Origin: Triops longicaudatus
Taxonomy: Eukaryota; Arthropoda; Branchiopoda; Notostraca; Triopsidae
Direction: 5' to 3'
DNA: 64,000 nucleotides
Assembly: GCA_022885665.1 (NCBI GenBank)
Contig: JAGQDJ010000157.1
Span: 62,001 to 126,000 of the forward strand
The position numbers and the translations under genes are program-made. Below the pieces are notes generated by a model, which did no database searches, was not told the DNA's origin, and saw nothing but the letters and a program-made list of their open reading frames with translations. Numbering within the stretch: position 1 is the stretch's first letter; each line of letters opens with the position of its first letter. This document shows, one piece after another, positions 13,201-26,096 of the stretch.

Positions 13201-14326
13201 GATTTTAAAGCTTGCAGTTAATACCTAAGGTTATGGAAATTAGTAACATTTTCGTGTGAAGCCAAACTCTAGGAGTCGAAGTCTATAACAATCCCGCGTG
13301 GATGGTGCAGCCAATCTTTAAATGAAGAGTCGTGACTCTTTATAAGCTACGATTAAAACAAAACGAGTGCAATGAACCTTTTTTCTTTTTACGGGCGTGT
13401 GAACGACTTATCCTCGCTGAGCCAACCATACGGAGCTGTAGTGTGCAACTGGTTACCGCGTTTCTCTCTCACGATATTCATACCTCCTATGCGCAGTTAC
13501 AGGCCAACAATCTAGCCACACAACAACGCTGTTTTTCGCACGATTCATGGACACCTCTTTCCCTTTCTCCCTGAAACCATTGACACTGACAGTCAGGGTA
13601 AACGTTCACTTGAAACCTTGAACTTGCTCTCGGTGCGTGGCACGGTTTTCATTGTTGTCAATGGCAAGCATGGGCAAACTTGCACCAAGAAGCCAACCAA
13701 AGTTGACACGCCCTGTTGCACTTGGCTGCTTGCAATTTCCTCCATTGTCGAGATTCTTAATTCCCTTTTTCCTACTCAACACCCTATGAAACTTTTACAA
13801 ATAAAACTATGACTCTAAGGCTGCGTTTCCATTGCCATCTTAAGCTGCGTTAAGGGGCAAAAGCAGCAGTTATCACGACTGTTTCCATTAAACAAAGAAG
13901 TGTTGCAAGTCTAGCACCACGTTGTTTCTGGGTTAGACCTCTCAGTTTCGCGCTAAGGCGTCCGTACACACCACGATTTTCTAAACCATTTTTCAGCTCA
14001 TTTCTCAGAGCTTGAAAACGCAGTCTATGAGCGTGTAGACATTTCACTGTGACTTACCTTAACTGACTCGAACTAAATTCCGAGTCAGTTAATGTAAGTC
14101 ACGAATCTTGACGAGAATAGCTCCCACATATTGCAGTAAAATAAGTTAAATAAACTCACCAGAGTAATTCGTGGACATATTGCCCTGAGCTTCTGCCCTT
14201 GGTGACGTCATAGGCAAACGCATAGATCTTGGCTCCATTGCCGTTCCGGTTGATGTCCACCCGAGCTTCAAAAGCGTATTGTTGAACCAGGCCAATATCA
14301 CGCTCGTCCAGCAAAGCGTACTTAAC
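10291..14326 (-). CDS. ZMYND19: ZMYND19 (zinc finger MYND-type protein 19), first exon not located
   Basis: Four minus-strand exons were found: 14326-14160, 12445-12073, 10630-10475 and 10401-10291. They join in frame to 268 residues. The N-terminal part has KYALLDERDIGLVQQYAFEA and NGNGAKIYAFAYD, then HELLW spliced to EKHCGGIAPGFKVVHKN and TVDNRVENL. Together these are the ZMYND19 core. EREHSLYWAAIQQLPNDPVE follows. The last two exons carry KYYNANGEVVEEEDD, CYYECHYPPC and CGRCQEARYCGTYC with QQKDWPVHKKSC, a complete MYND zinc finger. Relative to the vertebrate protein (about 227 residues) there is an insertion of several dozen Ser/Thr/Pro-rich residues in the 12073-12445 exon. The family's first ~15 residues (initiator exon) were not identified upstream of 14326. 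The vertebrate protein binds the MCH receptor tail. Its role here is unknown. Confidence 0.92.
14049..14102. repeat. 22-bp inverted repeat (hairpin), one mismatch, 10-base loop
   Basis: Arms at 14049-14070 and 14081-14102 are reverse complements except for one position. Each contains CTTA and AACTGACTCG. The loop is AACTAAATTC. It sits inside ZMYND19 intron, 58 bases after the exon ending at 14160 on the minus strand. It could be a small foldback element or a structural element in the pre-mRNA. Confidence 0.8.
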
Positions 14327-17300
14327 CTTCACACACACAAAAATGAAACAAAAGCAACAGCTTAGCATTTAATTTCAAATTCCAGACAAGGGATTAGTAT
14401 TTCCCATCTAAAGCATCAGATTATATTCTCTCGCCCTTCCCCCACACAAGGAAAGCAGCGAACACTTCACGATCAATAATCGCGCAGCAGAGGCCGGGCC
14501 TAAAGCATTGAACAACTAGAACTCGCGAGTTTCTACGCTAGTCAAGTTTTGGAAAATCATATACCCGTATACGGAAAAGCACGCACGTAAAAAAGGTGGT
14601 TCTATTAAAGCTTCCGGCGAAACCAAGTTTCCGGTCATCTTCCCCGCCAGCATTACATGTTCCGAGCTAAGCTTGATCAACAGTGGGTTTGCTTTAATAG
14701 CATGTCAGAGCTACCATGACAAGAAGGGCGTATTAGGAACAAAAATTGGTGGAAGTATAGGAAACTCTGGCTTGACGAGAATAAAAGAAGAAACGCGTAG
14801 AAAGAAAAAGTAGAAACCGGGCAAGGATGCCCTCCAGGTTTTGGGTTATAGACCAGGTGTGAACTAAGGTTCTTCATTCCTCCTTGCCACCCCAAGAAAC
14901 CTCCCGCTTCCTTTTCCTGTGCAGTTCCGTTGCTTTCTCCCAGCGTACACCTTCGAAGCCCCCTAAACAGGTTCCTAAACTGAGGGACCACGAAGCCGCT
15001 TCCGGAGAATTTATCTACTCACAATGCAGTGTTTCTCCACAATGTAATTGAAACCTTTCTTTCATGCTGAGCCTAAACAGCCTACTTTATACCACAATTC
15101 AGTAAAAATACTCCCTTGTGTCAAAAATTCACCAAAAACAAATTATTTCGTGCGCAAAACCTTAAAATGCGAACATAGGGAATGAAAGATTGTCACTAAA
15201 ATCAACAAAATAAATAATAAATATAAAAAATTGAAGTAAATAAGCGAAACATGAATGTGAATGAACGAAATCAACACATATTCCAACCACACCAAGCTAA
15301 ATTTTCGTAAAAATTAAGAATAAATCACAAAAGAAATTAACATAAAAATAATAAAACATATTAAACTCAAACATTTTTAGAACTGAGGTAAACTGAAACT
15401 AAGGAAAACTTTCTGTTCCAGATTAAATGAAGATGGAAAGGGAAACGTTCGTACTGACGTAAGGAGGAACGCTTAAGCGAACGATAGTCGGTGACGTCGT
15501 CCATTAACTTATAATGGTTTACTTATCTTTAAAGTTACGACAAAGAAATTTTGGGCTTAAGAAAAATGGTCTGGTTAGAAATGAGGCAAAAAGGAGAATG
15601 CCTGATCCAAGCTGTGGGCAGAGGATTTCAATTCTGACCAATAATCAAATTTAACATGTTGAGGATGCGAAATATGGATTGCTGTGTAACAATTGAAAAA
15701 ATTGACGAGCTTTGAGTCTAATATGTACCTCAACCTCAGGTTTATTTAAGTTATTTAGAAAAAACGATTTAATGAAAAAATTCCTTCCGACTTCAATATA
15801 GCGTATTTTATTTTAACCTTTCTAAGTTTTAACTTTAACCTTTAACTTAACTTTTTAAACTTTTAATTTTGTAGAGCTAGTGTATAGTTATACTACGAAA
15901 ATGCTTAGTTTCTCAAACCGTTTAGGTTACTCTTCGAACACTTCCCCTCTGAAGACACGAGAGTTGTTTTGAGAAAGATAAATGTGTTACGAAGACGATA
16001 ATATTAATTACTTTAAAGTACGCCCTTTTCTGCAGAAAATACAGATAAAGCTTGTGTATTACTCCCCCTTCTTTGCAATAATGGATGGCTGGTCAACAAG
16101 ATAAGGCCGCACACAATCTTAAACCAGCCTACAGTGAAAGTGCACATTCCACGCACGGAATAAGCCTCCTTATCTTTCAGCCGCTGACACAAAGCAGCGC
16201 TTTAGTGCAAACGCATTTAAAACTAACACAGTCCTTTTAGCGTGCAGTATGTTTTACAGATTTCAATATTATTTAAAGAATTCGTCATCCAAATTTGAAA
16301 ACGAAAACATGCGTAGTCAACAGACAATCAAGCTTCTTCATGATCTCATCACAAAGTAGCTTATATTTCATTTTTTTCGTTACATTTCAACATATATTTT
16401 TATATTTTCAATACATTTAATCCAAAACATATTCATGTATTATATAACATATTTATATAACACATTTTCAATATATTTTCAATTTATTGAAATATTTTTC
16501 AATATATTTTTCAACATATTGAAAAATATACCTAAGTTTCTTATTTCAACTTTTTCTTTTCGCTTCGTTTCGATGTCATCACTAGTATAGTCAAAGTTCT
16601 TTATTCAAGGGTGAAAATTTCGTAGTGGGAAAAACGACGAAAACACAACAGGAAATTACACGAAAAGACAGATTCGTTCTCGTAAAAAAAAGATAAATAG
16701 TAAAAAAAAAAACAGCAACTTAGAACTACTGTTTACGAACGGAACACTTGAGTATAAATAGAGTAACACAAATGCCTTCAAGCAGTCGGTTAAATACCTA
16801 TTTCCTTGCCTTAAAATTATAATATAGCTCATAATACTCAGGAATTGGGGCGTAAAATTTGCTTTTGTTTCTTAGTCGTTTGTGGTAGGTAAGACTGCAA
16901 ATAAACTTAAGCGTAGGCCTAGCCTGACTTAACTAACCTACTTTGTCTGTGAAATTTTCTTAGAACGCGTACTTCGCATGAAGAAGATCAATGTTAGCTT
17001 TGAATAAGTTTAATTAGTTAGCGTACTTTTTATGTTATACACTCCATGGCCTGTTTGGTTGAGTTTATTAGACTTTTTTCAACCCAAAAAGCTTTTGAGC
17101 GAGATTTTTGCACTAATTAGCTTAATACAAGTAAAGAAGTTGTGATTAATATTTTTTTCCAAACACGATTTTTTGGGGAGTAAAAAGTGAAACACTGCGT
17201 CACAGATTACCATTACAGAGTTGCCATTCATTTGTTTTGCTTTCGGGCGTCTTTATCGTGAAAACTTTATATAACTGAACTCACCAAGCTTAATCTAGCC

Positions 17301-18591
17301 TAATCTAATCTAGATTAACCTATCTATCTAAAACTAATCTAACCTAGCAAAACTTAACAAAACCTAATCTAATTTAGCCCATTTTATAAACTTTTAACGC
17401 ACTTAATCCTGGCGCGCCTGAGCAAATAACGAGAAAGTTAAAGGAAAAGATAGGTCAGTTAAGTTAGGTTAGGTTAAGTCAGGTTAGCCTCACGTGAAGG
17501 TCGATATTGTTTATTTCTAAGTTTATTGCACTTTTTACCCACTGGAAGCGCCTCTGAAACAAGCAGGTCGAGGAGGGCGTACTCTGAAATATATCAATAA
17601 GGCATAATTACTTTGCCAGCCGCACGACCCAATCGAACGATTCCGAGCTTGAGTCCCGAAGTATGGGTCGGGCTGGAAAGACTGGACGGATGGATCTTCA
17701 TTTCCTCGTTTGTGAATTCATGCAAGTGATGGGTCAAGGGTCTTGGGATCTTCCCTTTTCAGGTACTTAAATGCCGAGTTTTCGTATATATTTTTTTCTC
17801 CTTTCTTTTCCTGTCCCTTAACTCGGATCCTCGTTGACCACGTCAAGATAAGTAGTTTGGGTGCGATAAAACCCCACTGAATGGTCAGTCTTTATTCTCC
17901 ACGTTGGTGGTGATACGGATTTCACGTTTTCCCTACACAAATCCGAATACGAGGAAAACGACTAACTGTTGAGTCTGTAATCCTAATCAACGCACTTAGG
18001 TCGTGCAAACAGGTGCTTTCACGAAACAGTTGCTTCAATCCACTTTGTAGAAAACAGCGACGACGAAATAATATGTCCTTTTTTACGGTACCACTAGTTT
18101 TCGTTGGAACATGCGGGAAGGACAGTCGCTTTATCGATCACGCCGACGTCAAACAAGACTTTAGGACTCTACAGAGGTTCTTTGTGAAGTCCGCGTCTCA
18201 ACTGAGTCACGAGGCGAGTGTAGGACACGCTTTACGGGAACATCCTGTCGTGCCAGATGGGGAGCCTAGCACACTGAGGGTAAGGAGGCAAGGCCAAGGG
18301 CGGAGCTTAGCCCAGGCTGCTTTGTCCATAAGGCGATTGACCCCATAGCCATGCTTCAAAGGATTCGTTTTCCTCTCTTGCCTTCTCCCCGTTTCTGTGT
18401 AGGGAGCAGGAGAGAATGGATCCTGTTGGGGTTTTCTTTGATAACTCGGCTCAAGTTCGTTCCCAGCTATACGCTGGAGCAAAATGGAGACTGTTGTTTA
18501 CAAAGGACAGTGTTGCGCGCAAGCTTATGCGAGAGAGCGATAGCGTTAAACTCGTGACAGGCCTGCTTTAATAGCGCATTGATAGTCGAAA
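14327..18591. other. Region with no recognised gene; AT-rich repeats and a dispersed repeat
   Basis: The unlocated first exon of ZMYND19 is expected somewhere here on the minus strand. At about 16370-16540 there is a strongly AT-rich block with repeated TTTCAATATATTTT motifs and overlapping palindromes. At 17060-17420 lies a copy of the dispersed repeat also seen at 8630-8890 and 24960-25090, ending in degenerate CCTAA/CTAATCTAA tracts. A TTAGGTTAGG string lies near 17465. Several ORFs of about 100 codons near 18000-18500 overlap on both strands and show no family signature. Confidence 0.4.
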
Positions 18592-21500
18592 ATGGCGAGT
18601 CGTGTGAAGACCACAAGTTTGAGAGTTGTAGCTCATGTGCGTAAAAATACTGAAAACCTGCAAAAAGCTGAGTTTGGACGCTGTCTTTTGACGCAGTTGG
18701 GTTTGGACTTGGGTGACAAAAACCAGGTTGAGCACTGCATGGGAGGAGAAACGAGCCAAGTCCCAGTACATGCTATACTAGAAGACAATAAGTTGATCCT
18801 CACATCGGGGACAGCAGCTGCTGGTTTGTCTCTGACGGTCACTCTCAAAGTACGTTCCGTGAACGTTTTTAAATTACAATAAACTGTGTAAAAGTATCCG
18901 AGACGTAATTTTTAAATGAACTGTAGCATCCATCTTTGTGTCCCGCGTGGCATTTAGATGAGGAAACGCGATCAAATTTGCCTACTGCCACTGTTGAGAG
19001 CGGTGTGCAAGTGGCAGTGGCTTGCATGTTGACAACAAGGGATAACCATGTTTTGTTAACTCGCCGGAATGCCGAAATGAGAACATTTCCAGGAGTATGG
19101 GTTCCACCTGGTGGTCATGTAGGTAAGCTTACAGCAAGTGTTGAATTGAAGAGGATTACAAATTTACATTGTATAGCGCGCATTGAAGTTGTAATTGTTC
19201 CTTTCGAATGAAGTAAATTATGACAAGCAGGTCAAAGATTTTTTAAAAAAACACAGACAAAATTATATTCTTTGCGATTCGTAAAATTCAGTTAGTGGCT
19301 CTTCGTTATTGACTTCCTTCTCATTTTAACATCGAATCTCATCACTTTCGTCATCTAGTTTTTTCTTCCTTTTTTCAAAACGGACCATTTCTAACTTTCA
19401 ACATATACTAATCGTCATTCGCTAATGCCTTCACAAGATAGAGCAGTGCGATTTCAAAACCAACCAACATTATCGTCTTGTGTTCCTGATACAATAAAGT
19501 TACTGATTCATTTCCTATCTTGACTAGATAACTGGACTATTCCAATACCTTTTCTCAAACTTGTATAACGCCTTTTTTAATACTTATGCCATCGCATTTT
19601 GTTAGTTTATGTAAAAAAAAAAAGAAAAAAAAAACTTCCATAAACTGGGGTTATTTTGAACGCGCGGGCAAAGTTCGATAGGGTACGGGTAAACCATAGG
19701 CGAGCTACCGTAAAACGGGGTAATTTTGAATACGTGGTGTAACATTGGACAGTATATAGGAAACCATAGGCCATCTACTGCTCGATAATTACGCACGAAA
19801 AGCAACAAGGAAAGGATCACCAGGTTCGGCGATATATAGGCTTTCTTAGAATATCAAACCAAGATTGTATTTTAACACATTTCCAGGCAACAAGAAGTTG
19901 AACGTAAGTCTTTTTTGGTACAATTTCAAAATTTTCGCATTTTCATACCGAAAGAAATCCAGGACAGTCAGGGCTCAATTTTTTCCGTAAAGATACTTCA
20001 AGGACCAGCCTTTCCGCTACCTAAATCAAGCCGAAGTTACGACCTTTTGCCTGCAAGCGAATTCGATGTTAAAATTAGATAGTGGACTTCGAACCTTTTC
20101 CGAGGCTAGTGAGCTCTACTTAGCTAGGGGAGCGAAGAGGAGTCAGGTTGCATGGAATTTTCGAACAAAAACGAATGGAAACTCAACCAAAAGACCCAAC
20201 TCCTTCAAAGTTGAGAAGAATCGCGAAAAAAAAAAAAATAACGCAGTAGCTGAAACCGGAGGAAGTGCAAACACGTGCGAATGTGTAAAGAAATATAAGT
20301 TTTAAGGCGTTAGTACCCCTTTTTCTGACGATCTCTTTTCATTCATTTTTTTTGCGAAAATAGCTGAAGCAATTTTATTTAAAGAAAATGGTCAGCCGTA
20401 TTCAACTGATCCACTTTACAATTAATTTTTTCACCAAAATGTATTTCTAAAATTTTTTCGAGCAATTTTGTGTTCGCATTCAAACTTACACACATAGATG
20501 GGTAACTTTGAACACCAATTTTTAAAATTTAATGATCCCGAAATTTTACAATGAAGTCGCAAGTGCGTCATTCTGCAGAGGAAAAAAAATGGTTTGCTTT
20601 ACTTAAAAATAAGACGAAATGTACGAGAAAAACGAAAATGAAAGGACTATTTTCGTTAAGTATTCCCAGTTAAAGGACCAATCGTTATTTATTCCCTCAA
20701 ATGTGTTCTAAGTTCGTCACGCAATTATAGTTAAAAGTCGCTTGTGCTCGTACACGGGTTTCAATCGTCTCACCATGTGCTTCATTTTTCAAAGTGTGCC
20801 GTATGAACGATTGAAACAAACACATTCTTACTTCTAAAAGCAAACATAAGTTGACTGAAGAGTCAAGCCTACCGTTCGTCAATATTTTGTATTAAAATGG
20901 ACTTTCGGCATCGTAATAAGGAAAACTATCGAACTTTCATTGGCCTATCACTATTTTAGTACGTGTACTGTGGTGAGCAAAGAAATAACTGTTTGGGGCA
21001 AACCACAGAAGTCTTGTTAGACCTCTCAAGACTGATTTACCTTCATTAGGCGATGAAAGATGTTGAACCAAGGGTTGCAAGGTGAAAGGTAGCTCGGGAC
21101 ATTTAAAGATATTGATGTAGGTCAATCGTAAACTTTGAAAGCGTTCACAATGTATGTTAATGAAAACGTTGTATAGTTGAGTTGTATGTGTGCTGCGTTC
21201 AAATGCTACGTTATAGGAAAAAGTGTAAAAAAGCTATTTACATACCTAGAGTTTAATAGCATATAAAAATATTTACGTCTATAACAAAAACTACCCAAAA
21301 CTACTAAACTAAAAGCAAAGTTCGTTGGAGAGAAAAAGAGTCGTATATACTTTCTTAACTTTCTGCTAAATTATTTCTCAAAAGCAAAATTTCTACACTT
21401 TCAATACACACTTTGCCTTGTATAATTTGAAATTTCGTGGAATACTTTTAACTTTGTAGCCGATTAATTCAAGACCCTTCACCCCTCAATGAAGACAAAT

Positions 21501-22420
21501 CAGCCTCGAGAGCTAGAACGGCGTTCGAGTTACTGGAAATAATAAATTAATGCAATGCTTCCGGTCAAACAAAACTGTCAGAAGTGGATATTAAGAGGGA
21601 AGAGCTAATAGTGCAAGTCACAAGGGGCTTGACAGTGGCCTTGAAAGACATCATGACTGTATTAGAACTTACACTAGAATGTCAAATATGTGGACAACTT
21701 GACCAACTATTTAGGGGTATTCAGGGAAGTGGATTATCTGCTTATGTATGTACCAAGGTAGCAAATGTAGGTAGAAGCGAAATGCATCACACTTAGACTG
21801 TCACCTTGCAGAAGACTTAAAAAAAGACACAAAGAAATAGTGAAAAATGGGAAAAGTAAACGATTTTTTTTTCTCTTCAGAATTGAATGAGACGTTGGAA
21901 GAAGCAGGTTTGCGCGAACTCAAGGAAGAAACAGGCCTTGATGTCATCCCGACCAAGATACAAACGCTGGCTTTATGGGAATCAGTTTTTCCGCCAATGC
22001 TGCAACAGGGAAGCCCCGTACGTCAGCACGTAGTTGTATATCAAAATGTATACGTGCAGCAAGACTGGAAGACTTTACTTAACGAATTAAGGGTAAATGT
22101 TTCAGTCTCACGGAAAAAAAATAATAGTAATAATTTCTTTTTTATCTCGTTAGCTGGCGCCTCAAGAGGTAGACGCCGCAGTCTGGTTTTCACCCGCCAT
22201 GGTTGATTTAATCATCAATGGAAAACGGTCCGTTTTACCTTCTGAAATTCCTGCCGTTGTCTTGCAAGACGGTATCCAAACGACCATACAATTTCCGCCT
22301 GAAATACTACTCAACAAAGCTCCACCTGAAGGTACTGCAGGTTTGGATCGGATATCCTGGGGCACGCAATTCGCCTTGGGCGAGTGGCTCAAAGCTCACA
22401 AGATGAAATCAGCATTGTAG
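18592..22420 (+). CDS. NUDT17: Nudix hydrolase, NUDT17-like
   Basis: Four exons, 18592-18849, 18927-19122, 21881-22092 and 22154-22420, join in frame to 310 residues (human NUDT17 is about 328). Exon 2 has LPTATVESGVQVAVACMLTT, the start of the Nudix fold, and FPGVWVPPGGHV. The phase-1 splice to exon 3 completes a perfect Nudix box, GHVELNETLEEAGLRELKEE and then TG. It has all of the G-x5-E-x7-R-E-U-x-E-E-x-G-U residues that bind metal and catalyse cleavage of nucleoside-diphosphate-linked substrates. Exon 4 adds VDAAVWFSPAMVDLI and a C-terminal WGTQFALGEWL. NUDT17 subfamily members hydrolyse mRNA caps or related substrates; the substrate here is unknown. Intron 2 is 2758 bp and contains repeats. 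An AATAAA lies 29 bases after the stop. Confidence 0.9.
19636..19785. repeat. Imperfect tandem duplication of about 70 bp in NUDT17 intron 2
   Basis: Two consecutive blocks share GGGGTTATTTTGAA versus GGGGTAATTTTGAA, and then AAACCATAGG at matching spacing. They form a diverged direct repeat in the large intron. Confidence 0.5.
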
Positions 22421-22448
22421 TACCGAAAGCGTAAAAGGCGTAAATATA

Positions 22449-22454
22449 AATAAA
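22449..22454 (+). promoter_or_regulatory. Polyadenylation signal AATAAA of the NUDT17-like gene
   Basis: Exact AATAAA just after the NUDT17 stop codon at 22418-22420, followed by a T-rich stretch. Confidence 0.55.
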
Positions 22455-23470
22455 AAATGCTATATTTATTTGCACAGTATTTCCTTCAGAACTTTCATGG
22501 GCAAATAAGGCTTTCCTGTGATGGACGAATTTTAAGTTCCTGAATTGTGTGAATGAAAAGAAAAAGCTGTGGAAAAGGACATTTACATTTTCCAGGACAT
22601 TTGTGCGCGAGATCTCAACACGTTCTCATCAAGCAACCCATCTATACGGCTCATTTTGGTTTTAAACTCTACTTGAATTTCTGCAACAATGCAATGCACT
22701 GGCGGTGGGATTGTCATGTTCGATTGTGTCAACGTCAACGTTTCCCCTAAACACACGGGCATTCACTGGCCATATGTGACTACAGACGGGGAAATTCTCG
22801 TTCATGGAGATATTAAATAGACTTTGTAGTTCTCTTAACTTTTAAAAATACCTGATGTGCAAAAGACCATTAAGTGGCACCTTGAAATGCTTCATTACAG
22901 CCGATAATTCTAATTGAAAATAAAAAGCTGCACACAAAAATAAAAATAAAATTTTTACTTAAAAAAGTCATTCAGGGGTTTTAAGCGTAGCCATAATAGG
23001 GCTTACCTCAAATGCTATTTCGGCGCTTACTCCGGCATGTTGCTAGAAAAAATTGGTATTGTGCAACCAAGGCATTTAAAAGAAGGTTAGGCCATCTCGT
23101 GGCGTGAAACGCAGATAGCGTTGATCACTGGCGTCATTGGAATGCGCGCGATTTCGAACGGACTATTCTAGTGTGAACAGACATCACCTGTAATGTGCAA
23201 TGTGCATCACCTGTCATGTGCATTACATCACCTGTAATGTGCTCCGCCTTGACAGAGGAGCACATGAACCTCGCAGAATCCGTATGGTTAACCTTTAGCT
23301 TTTATATGTCCTTGCTTTTTAATAAATTTAAGTTTGAATCAACATGAACGTTTGAAATCAATCAGCTTGCCGAGCCAATGGGGCAACTGTCCTCGTGCCC
23401 CCCCCCCCCCCTCCCCAGTATTGCGACTGATAGATATTGTGGTCCTGGTTAACCAGCCTATTATTCAACT
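22455..23470. other. Intergenic region; short repeats, no gene recognised
   Basis: No conserved exon was seen. It contains the tandem repeat at 23182-23242 and a C-rich run at about 23399-23412. An AATAAA-like site near 23320 together with this arrangement could be the 5' LTR/leader of the gag fragment that follows, but no matching second LTR was found. Confidence 0.35.
23182..23242. repeat. Tandem repeat, ~21 bp x 3 (CATCACCTGTAATGTGC type)
   Basis: Three imperfect copies beginning CATCACCTGTAATGTG, CATCACCTGTCATGTG and CATCACCTGTAATGTG follow each other directly. Confidence 0.8.
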
Positions 23471-23852
23471 ATGGAAAAATTCGACGAATCACAACGTGAT
23501 TCCCTCGACACTGAGACCGTTACTGCGAATGAAACCACCAGGTGCCAACTAGAACTCTTCCAGACGGTCTCGGAGAAGCTAAACAGAACTTCAAAACTGA
23601 GTGAGAGTAATCTTGGCCGGCATACAATTCTTCGCGGGTCTGCCACACGAGGACCTCTACACGTGGCTCGAGAATGTGGAGCGTATGGGACGTGCGGAGA
23701 GCTGGGGACCCGAGCCACACCTAAGGGCAGCAATGAACAAAATTGTTGGCGCTGTGGTTGATTGGCACGAAGTATTAGGGCGAAAATGTGCGACGTGGGA
23801 AGAATGGAAGGCGAAAATCGTTGTCTCTTTTGGGAAGTCGCTAATTTTATGA
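23471..23852 (+). pseudogene. Degraded retrotransposon gag fragment
   Basis: An ATG at 23471 opens a frame with many polar residues. Near 23600-23620 the coding signal jumps to another frame, which carries DLYTWLENVERMGRAESW, a block of helical residues and ATWEEWKAKIVVSFG. The spacing of W-L-x-x-V-E-R and W-x-x-W-x-x-x-F resembles the helical gag region of Ty3/gypsy elements. The frame change and the absence of a following protease or polymerase indicate a relic. I infer the class from pattern only. Confidence 0.5.
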
Positions 23853-23855
23853 TAT

Positions 23856-23912
23856 GGTTAGCTCTAGTAAACGTGGATAGCTCTAGTAACCGTGGATAGC
23901 TCTAGTAAACGG
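23856..23912. repeat. 19-bp tandem repeat, three copies
   Basis: Units of the form GGATAGCTCTAGTAAACGT repeat three times with single-base differences, directly after the gag relic. Confidence 0.8.
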
Positions 23913-26096
23913 TCTGGTACAACTGCCAGAAGAAGACCTTAAGGCTACGGGATTCCTACGGCTCTGATGGGCGAGCAGCACGGAAACTACTCAGGCCATA
24001 GCGCAAAGTTCGTTACATGTTTGGGAATATCTTCCCGACAGCAATCTTACAGGCGATTAATTCTACTTATTGTTGAAGAGATTTTCTTTCTATGTTCAGT
24101 TAGAAATTTTCGAATACGGAAGAAATACATTTTTGGAAGGAAAAATAATTTCAACAATCGGGTCACGAAAGTCCGTAGATTTTTTTAAACTGAATTTTAA
24201 CAGAAAACAAAACTACAATCTATTATATAGTTTCGAGTGATGACCTGAATAATTTTGCGAAATTTCTTACCTAAATTGTGCTGCTGTCAGTGTGTCGTGG
24301 ACAACTCCGTAAAGTCGCAGTGAAGTTAAGGAGAGTGGAAGGTGTAGCGGGGGAGGGGAGAGAGAAACGCGCGAAAAGGGAAGGCGAATGGCGAGGAACA
24401 AAAGGTTAGTTGACTGAAGCGTTTTTATGACGTTGAGCAATCGCCGGCGGCATTGTTAGCACTGAAAATATTCGTCGTTCTGACAACCGTGGCAGACAAC
24501 TACGGCCGTATTTCGTGTCTCGCATGAAGGTTGTTTTGTGGTGAGAAACAATAACAACAACAAAGTAGCGAAAACACGTGCGTTTGAGGTAATTCGCTGG
24601 TCATGTTTTACGTGTTTTGACTGTCATTTTACCGTCAGTCTGATATTGAATGTCCTTAAATTTCAGTTTTACGTACTGGATATTTTATTGTATTGCAGTG
24701 CTCTGGTGGTGCACACAAGATGCGAATAAATCGGACGCGTTGTTAAAGCGTTAAGTACCTGCTTTTTATTTAGACATAATGATGGTACTTGTCTATTATA
24801 TGCCGTATAAAATTACTGCTCTGTTATAATCGACTTTTTCACATCCGAGATTTTAGTGAAACTTTTCCTCCAGTTAACCTCCATTGAAGTAGGTGAACTA
24901 GGATTAGTACGAAGTCTGCAGAATAACGCGATCATTTAATAAAAATAAAGAAACTGGAATAAATTGCATCACAGATTAAGATTACAATTACAGTGTTCCG
25001 AACCGTTGGTTTTGGTTTTAGGCGCCTTTGGTATAGAAAATTTACCTAGTTTAACGTAAAATAACTGAACCTAACCTAACCTAAAATTTTACAGGGCGTA
25101 TTGTACTGTGTTGAGCAAAAAAAAAAAAAAAGTTTACATAGTAAGCCACGGAAGTCTAATCATGCCACTCGAGGCTGATTAACCTCTATTAGGCGCAAAA
25201 GGAGCTTCCAGCAAGTCGCTTTCGAAGTGAAAGCAATTTTTCCACATTTCATATGCAGTAGTTATTTACACCATATAGTTTTAAATTTTGCGGCCATTCA
25301 CCTTTTAACTGCCTGGTTCAAACACTTCAACACCTAATCCAGGTTAACCTGCTGCAAGAGGTTCAATTCGACTTCTGTGATTTGCTATGTAAACTTTTTT
25401 TGTCAGTACAGTACAATGGATTATAGTTCAGTATACCCATGTGATTTTGTGTATTTCGTTATTCTGACATCGAACAAATAAAAGCTTCAAAAGGAAGTGA
25501 GTTCATTACTTTGCAAACTCAAATAAAGCACTCTTTCTGTTTTCATTAAAATCGTAGTTTTGTATTGAAAACAATGGTGCATACTTCCATAAAAAGCTCA
25601 TAAAGGCATACTTCTGTAAATGTGACAGTGCTTTTAAATTGATTGTAGTTAGAACAAAAAGGCAGTTTGAACAAAAATTATAGGGAAACTATTATTTTTG
25701 GAATAGAGTGATACAAGAAGAGCATACATAATAGTTATTGCGGGCAGTTGACAAGTATCAAGGATTACATAATAGTAAATGCACTTTAAAGTAAAGTGGC
25801 GTTAAAAAGTTTGCGAAATATGCGTTGCAGCAATTCTTTATAAACTACTACAGACGGTTTCTGTGATTGAAGGGCACTGGCACATAACATACAAGGAAAG
25901 CCAAATTCGTCGTTCCAAATTAATTGCAGAAAGACCTTTAAGCTCCAGATTTACCCAGTGTCATGCACCTTTTCGTTGTTTGTCCGAACTCCTTTTTTTT
26001 CAGATGATGGACTAAGAAAACTAAGACCCGTTAACACTTAAAAACTTTTTTGAGAAAAGCTAAGACCCGTTTCGTACAAAAGAGCCTCAAATTTAG
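23913..26096. other. No recognised gene; interspersed-repeat remnants
   Basis: 24960-25095 resembles the repeats at 8.7 kb and 17.2 kb and ends in three consecutive CCTAA units near 25075. The segment at about 24290-24480 is less AT-rich and purine-rich. ORFs are below 75 codons and unsupported. Confidence 0.4.

Noticed and set aside
18013..18557. Overlapping ORFs of 68-111 codons on both strands before NUDT17
   Set aside because: Mutually overlapping, with no motif and no connection to the NUDT17 exons; likely NUDT17 promoter region.
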